A stretch of 5,083 nt of DNA, from positions 1-5,083 of the forward strand of contig JAQGOT010000286.1 in NCBI GenBank assembly GCA_028293465.1, given 5' to 3'. A program made the position numbers and the translations under genes. The stretch is from Pedosphaera sp. (GTDB lineage Bacteria; Verrucomicrobiota; Verrucomicrobiia; Limisphaerales; Pedosphaeraceae). Positions 1-5,083 of the stretch are shown one piece after another. Within the stretch, counting starts at the first letter, position 1. Each line of letters starts with the position of its first letter. The notes under the pieces are model-generated. The model was not told where the DNA came from and made no database searches. It was given only the letters and a program-made list of their open reading frames with translations.

Positions 1-541
1 TTTCGCTCGTGAGCCGCGCCGCTTCCGCCTCCGCCTCGGTGATCACCCGCGGCAAATCATCCCGCCGTTCGGTTTCCAAAAAGCGTTCGAGTGACTCCTC
101 GATGCTCAACAACCGCAGGTAGGTCCACATCAACTCATCCAATTTGCGCAAACGCGGATCCGTCGCTGGATTGGACGCCATCATCGCATTCTCCCCACTC
201 GCGCTCTCAATATCATGGCAAACCTGGGCGAGGCTTTGGTAACGCGCCCGCCGATCCGTGGAGAGCGAGGCCAGCAGGGCATCACGCTTGTTGGTGAAAT
301 CGGTTACCTGGGCGAGTGCCTTGGCGCGCCTTGCCCCTTCCAGCCGGCCATCCACCCAGCGTCGAAAAAAAGCCATGTCCGGCAGATGGACCAGGCCCAG
401 GGTGTAAAGCGTCGCCCCCACAATCAGCGGCAGCAACTCGCCGCTCATGAACCCAATTCCCAGCGTGAGCAACCCCAACGCAACGTGATGCGGGCTCTTG
501 AAAAACTCGGCTCGATAATTTGGTGCCTGCTCTTGCATCAT
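1..541 (-). CDS. Unrecognised protein with N-terminal membrane hairpin and long charged helical domain, C-terminus missing
   Basis: The frame is open from 541 to the left edge (180 codons, no stop), so the C-terminal end is outside the window. Two ATG codons in tandem (541-539 and 538-536) are the obvious starts. The frame also stays open upstream, and a GTG at 580-578 would add GAGNWLNARVK-like residues that look protein-like, so the true start may be there; no good ribosome binding site distinguishes them. After a short N-terminus (QEQAPNYRAEFFKSPHH), two close hydrophobic stretches at about 19-32 and 36-52 form a likely membrane hairpin, followed by FFRRWVDGRLEGARRAKALA and a long charged, helical region rich in R, E, L and A (about 60-180), probably cytoplasmic by the positive-inside rule. 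The family is not recognised and no catalytic motif is seen. It lies about 35-75 nt after the five-helix membrane protein and is the last visible operon member. Confidence 0.75.
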   Translation of the reverse strand, partial: MMQEQAPNYRAEFFKSPHHVALGLLTLGIGFMSGELLPLIVGATLYTLGLVHLPDMAFFRRWVDGRLEGARRAKALAQVTDFTNKRDALLASLSTDRRARYQSLAQVCHDIESASGENAMMASNPATDPRLRKLDELMWTYLRLLSIEESLERFLETERRDDLPRVITEAEAEAARLTSE

Positions 542-614
542 CTTGACCCGCGCATTTAACCAGTTACCCGCCCCGGCCACACTTAAAATGTGCGCGCTCC
601 GGCGCCGGCCGCGC

Positions 615-1166
615 TCAGAACCCGGAAATCTTGGGCGCGTCCTTCTTGGGCTCTGCCGGACTCCGAAACAGCATATACGTCCCCCACTTGAGCAGGGCAA
701 ATACACCCAGGGCCAAAATAAACAGCCGCTCGATGGAACCACCGAAAAAGATGAATATCTTCGTCTTTTGAATTACCAAGGCGATGGCAAAACTACAGCC
801 AATCATCACCATCAACCCGGACAACCGGTCAAAGCCGGGCACCTCGTCAAAACTGACCTTTTTTCTGATTAACACCAGCGTGACAACCATCGAAACGATC
901 GGGAGGATGTAAACCTGAAAACTGACATCCAACAAATTCTCCTTGGTAAGAAACAGGGCATAGCCGGTCAGCACGGCGGCAAAAATGCCCGGCAGACACG
1001 CGAGATAAACCAAGAGCGAATAGACATACTTGGACGGCGCCTTGCCGCCGTTGCCTGGTTGATGCAACCGACCGCATAACCACGCTGCCAGTGGAAGCGC
1101 AACGAACAAACCAGCCAACGCCAGCGGTTGGTGATCGACCGCTTGAGTAAGTTCACGTGTTGTCAC
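615..1166 (-). CDS. Unrecognised integral membrane protein, about five transmembrane helices
   Basis: 183 residues starting at GTG (1166-1164). An in-frame TAA lies three codons before it, and the next methionine is only at residue 119, so GTG is the best start. The leader is A-rich without a clear Shine-Dalgarno sequence. Hydrophobic segments lie at about 14-33, 47-74, 83-101, 114-133 and 137-159. The loops are short; one contains VSFDEVPGFDRLSG, which could be a conserved cytoplasmic or interface motif. The C-terminal tail (RSPAEPKKDAPKISGF) is basic and probably cytoplasmic. I do not recognise the family. It begins 25 nt after the ATPase stop, in the same direction and with no terminator between, so it is likely co-transcribed and may be an accessory membrane partner of the transporter. 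It lacks a permease coupling loop, so it is not obviously a second permease. Composition matches its neighbours. Confidence 0.8.
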   Translation of the reverse strand: MTTRELTQAVDHQPLALAGLFVALPLAAWLCGRLHQPGNGGKAPSKYVYSLLVYLACLPGIFAAVLTGYALFLTKENLLDVSFQVYILPIVSMVVTLVLIRKKVSFDEVPGFDRLSGLMVMIGCSFAIALVIQKTKIFIFFGGSIERLFILALGVFALLKWGTYMLFRSPAEPKKDAPKISGF

Positions 1167-1191
1167 TTTATCTTATTTCAAAACGGGCCGG

Positions 1192-2049
1192 TTACTTCGG
1201 CTTGGTGCCCGTCGAGGCGGGCGTCTCTTCCTCCAGCCGGCGCAACAGGTTTTGTGTGAAATCGACAAACCATGGTTTGCGGCGGGTCTGCTCGGGCGGT
1301 TCTTCCGGCCTTGGCACGTGCAATATCTCCACCAACCGGCCCGGCTTGTCCGCCATTAAAAAGACCCGGTCCCCCAGGTAAACCGCCTCCTCGACCGAAT
1401 GCGTCACCAGAAAGACTGTTTCCTGCTGCTCATTCCAAAGTTGAATCAACAGTTCCTGCATCCGCAACCGGATCCGCGGATCCAACGCCCCGAACGGCTC
1501 GTCCATCAGCAAAATTTTCGGCTCCAGGATGAGCGTCGCGGCGATCGAAACCCGCTGCTGCATCCCCCCGGACAGCTCGGAGGGATACTTATCCTCCGAT
1601 CCTTCCAAGCCAACCTTCTTCACCCAATTGCGCGCGCGCTCCCCGCGTTCCGCACGCGCCACGCCTTTCAACCTCAAACCAAATGCGATGTTATCGACCA
1701 CCGTCAGGTTGGGCAGCAATGAATATTTCTGGTCCACCAACCCCCGATCTGATCCCGCGCAGTCCACCGGCTTCCCAAAAATCTTCACCTCCCCTTTAGT
1801 CGGCGGAAAGTGCGGTGTGAGGCTGGCGATGATCCGAAGCAATGTCGATTTGCCACAGCCCGAAGGACCGACAATGGTCACCAACTCGCCCTTGTTCGGC
1901 AAATCCTCGACCACGAAGGATACGTCTTCCAAGGCTACTTTTGGGTTCGGCCCTTCCCCGAAAGACTTGGTTACATTGCGAAACGACACCAGTTCAGGAA
2001 GTTTCTTCGCCTCTGCCGGACCGGTTGCTGGGGTTGAAGTGGGGTCCAT
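1192..2049 (-). CDS. ABC transporter ATP-binding protein, SsuB/TauB-like
   Basis: 285 residues. It hydrolyses ATP to drive the adjacent permease, as a dimer on the cytoplasmic face of the inner membrane. Motifs in order: Walker A GPSGCGKST (61-69), Q-loop Gln107 in LVDQKYSLLPNLTV, signature LSGGMQQR (159-166), Walker B ILLMDEP (179-185), D-loop GALD (187-190) and H-loop His217 in VTHSVEEA. All catalytic residues are present, so it should be active. The DRG before the Q-loop, DNIAFGLRL after it and the C-terminal PRP...F..L pattern resemble nitrate/sulfonate/taurine ATPases. In that class the Q-loop is usually preceded by Phe and followed by LLPW; here those are Asp and Asn, which could tune contact with the unusual permease loop. 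ATG follows the permease stop by 3 nt, with a weak GAAAG leader. The Pro/Thr/Lys-rich last 12 or so residues look disordered. Confidence 0.94.
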   Translation of the reverse strand: MDPTSTPATGPAEAKKLPELVSFRNVTKSFGEGPNPKVALEDVSFVVEDLPNKGELVTIVGPSGCGKSTLLRIIASLTPHFPPTKGEVKIFGKPVDCAGSDRGLVDQKYSLLPNLTVVDNIAFGLRLKGVARAERGERARNWVKKVGLEGSEDKYPSELSGGMQQRVSIAATLILEPKILLMDEPFGALDPRIRLRMQELLIQLWNEQQETVFLVTHSVEEAVYLGDRVFLMADKPGRLVEILHVPRPEEPPEQTRRKPWFVDFTQNLLRRLEEETPASTGTKPK

Positions 2050-2052
2050 TTG

Positions 2053-2910
2053 TTACTTTCGCACGTAGGGGAAAAGCAGCCGCCCCCCTAGGCGCCATAA
2101 TTGGTCGCAGGCCACCGCAATCAGCACAATGACGATGATGATGGCGAAGATAGCCGCCGTATGTCCCCGTCGCTCGGATATGGACATCAGATACCCCAGC
2201 CCGCGTTCGGCGTTCACCACCTCCGCGAGAATGATCCAGCCCCAACCGACCCCGTAAACCGCGCGCAAATTGTCCCAAATATCCGCTTGCGCCACGGGAA
2301 ATAAAACATGCCGCACCAATTGCCATTCCGTGGCCCCTTTGGTGACCGCCACATCCAGGTACGCCGCGGGAACTTTCGAGATCGACTTGATGACCATGGG
2401 CAGCAGCGCCACGAAACAGCCGATGAAAAGAAACCCGATTTTTTGCGTCTCGTTCAACCCAAACCAGGCCAGCGTCAGCGGAACAAAAACGACGATGGGC
2501 ACATAAGCGCCGATCAAAGCCAACGGCCGAAAGAACGCCGCGATGGGCGGGAAAGTAGCCATATAGATGCCGAGCGGCAAAGCCACAATCACAGCCAGCG
2601 AGAAGCCCAAGGTCACCCGGGTGAACGAGGTCAAGGCACTCCGCACGAGCCCCTGGTCAAAGTGCAATCGAGGGAACGCTTTCAGAACTTCCAGGGGGCT
2701 GGGCAGAATCAAAGGAGCCACCAGTCGGTCTTCAACGGTCTGACCATGGGTTGCAAACCACCAACCCGCCAAAAGGAGCGCCACAAATCCCAGGGTCAGA
2801 CCCAGTCCCCTTAATTCCGGCAGTTCGCGCCGAACCCGCAGGCGCACCAACCGCACCACAACCGTCAGCACGATGGCGAAGGCCAGCGCAAAAATGAAAA
2901 AACCAGCCAT
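2053..2910 (-). CDS. ABC transporter permease, SsuC/TauC-like (BPD_transp_1 family)
   Basis: 285 residues. This is the membrane subunit of a binding-protein-dependent importer, expected to act as a dimer in the inner membrane. Hydrophobic segments are seen at about 3-24, 36-53, 93-117, 124-150, 157-178, 212-232 and 251-270. The cytoplasmic coupling loop that docks on the ATPase is recognisable at about 183-205 (YLDVAVTKGATEWQLVRHVLFP), with DVA in place of the usual EAA and the conserved Gly192 kept. IPIxxxxPLxxxWFG-like and AExxxxxxGLG-like signatures (VPIVVFVPLTLAWFGLNETQ; AEVVNAERGLG) are typical of the nitrate/sulfonate/taurine class. The first helix plus the basic stretch RLVRLRVRR precede the region where family members normally start, giving about seven helices rather than six. 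ATG overlaps the stop of the upstream gene by one base, and the ATPase begins 3 nt after the stop. The transported substrate cannot be inferred. Confidence 0.93.
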   Translation of the reverse strand: MAGFFIFALAFAIVLTVVVRLVRLRVRRELPELRGLGLTLGFVALLLAGWWFATHGQTVEDRLVAPLILPSPLEVLKAFPRLHFDQGLVRSALTSFTRVTLGFSLAVIVALPLGIYMATFPPIAAFFRPLALIGAYVPIVVFVPLTLAWFGLNETQKIGFLFIGCFVALLPMVIKSISKVPAAYLDVAVTKGATEWQLVRHVLFPVAQADIWDNLRAVYGVGWGWIILAEVVNAERGLGYLMSISERRGHTAAIFAIIIVIVLIAVACDQLWRLGGRLLFPYVRK

Positions 2911-4652
2911 TACTCTTTTTCCAGCGGGAAGACTTTAACCTCCACCCGCCGGTTCTTCCGATTGTGCTCGGGATTACTCGCATCGGTCATGCCGGCCACC
3001 GGATTCTCCCACCCGTTCCCGAGCACCTTGAATTTGTTTGGATCAAATTTGTATTTATCCAGAATCGACCGGCGCACGGAATCCGCGCGGTCGTAGGAAA
3101 GCTGGCGGACCAGGTCCGGCGGCACCACCCCTTTGCGGCTGGCATCGGTGTTGCCCTCAATCACGATATAGGCGTTGCCAAATGCGCCGGCGAGTTTGCC
3201 GATCTCGTCCAACATGACGGGAATGTTCGTATCATATTGCGGATTGAGGCCAGTCTTATTTGGCTCGAACGAGATGATGACCGACTTGGTCAGAATCTCG
3301 CCCGACTCCGCTTCGGCATTTTTGAACATCGCTCCCGCCTTGAAGGTCGGCTGGGAAAGGTCGCGCACTTCCTTGTATTCTGCTCCCAGTTTCGCCAGCA
3401 CGCCGGCGGCCTTGACCTTCGAGGATGATACCGGAACCGTGATGGCCCCGAGCGATTTGTAAATGGTCGAAGCCCGGTTCCACACCACCTCGAAATTCGA
3501 CGGGTTGAACGGATCCAAAAAGAAGTTGGAGTTCTCACGGTAATTCGCCAGATGGGCATCCCCCTCCGCCACGCCGCCATCCTTGCCAATCATCGACGTG
3601 CAATCTTCCACGGGCAGCTTGTAAGCGGCGGACAACAAACGCGCCGCATTCGGCACGTCTTTGCGCACCATATCCATGCCTTCGAAGATGCCGCGGGCCA
3701 GGTTGGCCACGATGTCGGGATGATCGCGGTAGAAATCGTTGCGCACCGCCCAGACGTCAGCAATCAGATGGTTCGCGCTGCCGGTGGTGACCATCAGACG
3801 CGTGCCCGGCACCTCGCCCGAAACGGTGTAAATATCCGGCGACCAACCGACGAAGGCGTCGAAGGTTTTGTCCTGCACGAAAATTTTCGCGGCGGCCGGC
3901 GCGTCTCCCGCCCATTTGAAATCCACCTCCGCCGGATCAATCCCCGCATCAATCAACAAAGACATGATCAGGTAATGGCTCGGTGAATTTTGCGCGAGCA
4001 CCACCTTCCGGCGATGCCCGTTTTTCATCCGGAAATCATTAATGTTATGCAGGTCGCCGCGCGACACGATGCCATCGCCGCCGCCGGACCAGTCGATCTG
4101 CTGGCAAATCACCGGCACGGTGCGCGAATCTTTCACCAGTTCCGGCGAAAAGAGCGCCATCATGTCCAGCGTTCCCCAGAGAACATGGCTGTGACCGCTT
4201 GCGAATAAATCGCGGGCCTTGACCGGATCATCCACCAACGCGAGATGGACATAGAAACCGTATTTCTTGAAAAAGACGCTCCCCTCATTTGGTTCCATGC
4301 CGTTGTTCGCCACGATAATCGGTGCCCAACCAGGCCAGACGTTGATGGGGAACTCCACGATCAATTTGCCATCCTTCATCGGTTTGTCGTAATCGCTGAC
4401 CCCGCTGACCGGCGGAATCGAGGATCCGTCCACCAGCGACACGGCGTTGGTGCCCGCCAGAAGTTTGCTGCTGATGTCCGCTGCCGCCGGTGTCGGCTTG
4501 GCCGCGTCGAGGGCTTTCTTCACCGCCGCGGTATCCACCGATGGATTCATCGATTTGCCGGCAGGGGCAATTTTATCCCACCACCGATAAACCCCGAAAC
4601 CGACCACCGCCAGAATGAGAATTGTGACAACTAATTTTCCACGTCCTGTCAT
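2910..4652 (-). CDS. Membrane-anchored ABC substrate-binding protein fused to an OmpA-like peptidoglycan-binding domain
   Basis: 580 residues. Residues about 7-24 form one hydrophobic helix after a short basic N-terminus (GRGK). There is no lipobox and no convincing signal-peptidase site, so it reads as an uncleaved membrane anchor with the rest in the periplasm. An Ala/Pro/Lys-rich linker (about 25-90) follows. Residues about 95-405 are a solute-binding domain of the nitrate/sulfonate/taurine (NMT1/TauA-like) type: the opening NVWPGWAPIIVANNG, the central DWSGGGDGIVSRGDL, NSPSHYLIMSLLIDAGIDP and AFVGWSPDI match that fold. Residues about 450-576 are an OmpA/MotB C-terminal domain with EGNTDAS, LSYDRADSV, GNGWENPV and NRKNRRVEV; Asp503 and Arg522 fit the pair that contacts diaminopimelate in OmpA. 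Ordinary binding proteins of this type are about 300-350 residues, so the fusion is the oddity. The stop TAA shares one base with the permease ATG, which implies translational coupling. The substrate is unknown; co-encoded permease and ATPase make import the default role. Confidence 0.93.
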   Translation of the reverse strand: MTGRGKLVVTILILAVVGFGVYRWWDKIAPAGKSMNPSVDTAAVKKALDAAKPTPAAADISSKLLAGTNAVSLVDGSSIPPVSGVSDYDKPMKDGKLIVEFPINVWPGWAPIIVANNGMEPNEGSVFFKKYGFYVHLALVDDPVKARDLFASGHSHVLWGTLDMMALFSPELVKDSRTVPVICQQIDWSGGGDGIVSRGDLHNINDFRMKNGHRRKVVLAQNSPSHYLIMSLLIDAGIDPAEVDFKWAGDAPAAAKIFVQDKTFDAFVGWSPDIYTVSGEVPGTRLMVTTGSANHLIADVWAVRNDFYRDHPDIVANLARGIFEGMDMVRKDVPNAARLLSAAYKLPVEDCTSMIGKDGGVAEGDAHLANYRENSNFFLDPFNPSNFEVVWNRASTIYKSLGAITVPVSSSKVKAAGVLAKLGAEYKEVRDLSQPTFKAGAMFKNAEAESGEILTKSVIISFEPNKTGLNPQYDTNIPVMLDEIGKLAGAFGNAYIVIEGNTDASRKGVVPPDLVRQLSYDRADSVRRSILDKYKFDPNKFKVLGNGWENPVAGMTDASNPEHNRKNRRVEVKVFPLEKE

Positions 4653-4662
4653 AAATTTGGTT

Positions 4663-4667
4663 TCCTC
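4663..4667 (-). promoter_or_regulatory. Ribosome binding site of the SBP-OmpA gene
   Basis: On the minus strand GAGGA lies 10 nt upstream of the ATG at 4652-4650. It is the clearest Shine-Dalgarno-like sequence in the window and supports that start codon. The spacing is slightly long but usable. The other genes have only weak A-rich or GAAAG-like leaders. Confidence 0.5.
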
Positions 4668-4681
4668 GCTGGTCTTCTACG

Positions 4682-5083
4682 TTATTCCGCGATCTTCTGC
4701 CGTTCGGGCTTGTCAGTGGCTGGTGGTGTCGGTGCCGCCTCACTTTGCACCATCCCCATTTTTTTCTTATATTCCTGGAACAGCACCGACCCGCGCGCCT
4801 TGCGCATCTCCTGTTCGCGGGAGATTCCCGAGCCCATCTCTTTCGCCAGATCCAAGGTGGCCCGCATCTGCCCCTCCCCGCCGGCCGCCGATTGGCGAAG
4901 CTGTTGCATGGACTGTCCCATCTCCCCGCCCATCATGCCCTGCAATTCGGTGATGGAGCTCTTCATCATCCCCGCCAGATTTTCCAGCGACCGGCCGATG
5001 GCCACCTTCGTCTTGACCGTCTCAAATTCGCGTTGGAATTTCTGAATTTCACGCAGGCTTTGCGCGATGATCTGGGTGTTCTG
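4682..5083 (-). CDS. Helical/coiled-coil protein, C-terminal part only (PspA/IM30-like at best)
   Basis: The reading frame is open to the right edge of the window, so the start and N-terminal part are missing; 133 residues and a TAA stop are visible. An internal GTG at 5005-5003 is in the same frame but is an ordinary valine codon, because the frame continues upstream as QNTQIIAQSLREIQKFQREF. The visible part is almost entirely helix-forming, rich in Q, E, K, R, M and L, with a Met/Gly-rich middle (GMMGGEMGQSMQQLRQSAAG) and a Pro/Ala/Lys tail that is probably disordered. There is no membrane segment or signal peptide in this part, so a cytoplasmic or peripheral membrane location is inferred. 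The alternation of long helices with a small-residue hinge loosely recalls PspA/IM30 membrane-stress proteins, but no diagnostic motif is seen. It is the first gene in the visible operon and ends 29 nt before the binding-protein gene. Reality of the gene is fairly certain; the family is not. Confidence 0.75.
   Translation of the reverse strand, partial: QNTQIIAQSLREIQKFQREFETVKTKVAIGRSLENLAGMMKSSITELQGMMGGEMGQSMQQLRQSAAGGEGQMRATLDLAKEMGSGISREQEMRKARGSVLFQEYKKKMGMVQSEAAPTPPATDKPERQKIAE

Noticed and set aside
1167..1191. Possible terminator or promoter between the ATPase and the five-helix membrane gene
   Set aside because: The 25-nt gap has no GC-rich hairpin followed by a T-run and no convincing -35/-10 pair; read as an ordinary operon spacer.
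1470..1483. Perfect 14-base palindrome GGATCCGCGGATCC
   Set aside because: It is inside the ATPase gene and is fully explained by codons for Leu-Asp-Pro-Arg-Ile just after the D-loop; no partner copy or regulatory context is seen.
1529..2068. Plus-strand open frame of 179 codons
   Set aside because: It lies entirely opposite the ABC ATPase, whose minus-strand protein has every expected motif; the plus-strand translation shows no recognisable domain.
2308..2814. Plus-strand open frame of 168 codons
   Set aside because: It is antisense to the permease and very rich in Q, R, H and G, as expected for the complement of a hydrophobic coding sequence.
3552..3986. Plus-strand open frame of 144 codons, and the similar ones at 2964-3428 and 4245-4634
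   Set aside because: All are antisense shadows of the SBP-OmpA gene, with no domain signature or ribosome binding site.
2910..4652. Naming the substrate as taurine, nitrate, sulfonate or a thiamine precursor
   Set aside because: The fold class is clear, but pocket residues cannot be assigned by eye and no substrate-specific enzyme gene is in the window.
4682..5083. Assigning the coiled-coil gene as TelA (toxic-anion resistance)
   Set aside because: Although its helical charged character is similar, the typical TelA C-terminal pattern is not seen; the Met/Gly hinge and Pro-rich tail do not fit.

Overview
The window is fully occupied by one co-directional block of six genes, all on the minus strand, so transcription runs from high to low coordinates. 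The two outer genes are cut by the window edges. The organism is a Gram-negative (diderm) bacterium: one protein carries an OmpA-type peptidoglycan-binding domain and the block encodes a binding-protein-dependent ABC importer. Base composition is moderately GC-rich by eye (not counted), and Shine-Dalgarno signals are mostly weak. The overall flavour would fit the PVC group (for example Verrucomicrobiota), but nothing here is a diagnostic marker, so this is a low-confidence guess.

Layout in transcription order: (1) 5083-4682, the C-terminal end of a helical, probably coiled-coil protein with faint PspA/IM30-like character; (2) 4652-2910, a 580-residue membrane-anchored solute-binding protein of the nitrate/sulfonate/taurine (NMT1/TauA-like) type fused to a C-terminal OmpA-like domain; (3) 2910-2053, an ABC permease of the SsuC/TauC type with an extra N-terminal membrane helix; (4) 2049-1192, an ABC ATPase with all the core motifs; (5) 1166-615, an unrecognised protein of about five membrane helices; (6) 541 to the left edge, an unrecognised protein with a short N-terminal membrane hairpin and a long charged helical region.

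Genes are very tightly packed: gaps of 29, -1, 3, 25 and roughly 35-75 nt, with no terminator-like hairpin between them. They are probably one operon. Genes 2-4 make a complete importer (binding protein, permease, ATPase), but the binding protein appears anchored to the inner membrane at its N-terminus and able to hold peptidoglycan at its C-terminus. Together with flanking membrane and coiled-coil proteins of unknown function, this suggests an envelope-associated transport or sensing complex rather than an ordinary nutrient importer. The substrate cannot be read from the sequence. No RNA genes, mobile elements, CRISPR arrays, riboswitches or promoters were seen, and no stretch over 300 bases lacks a gene.
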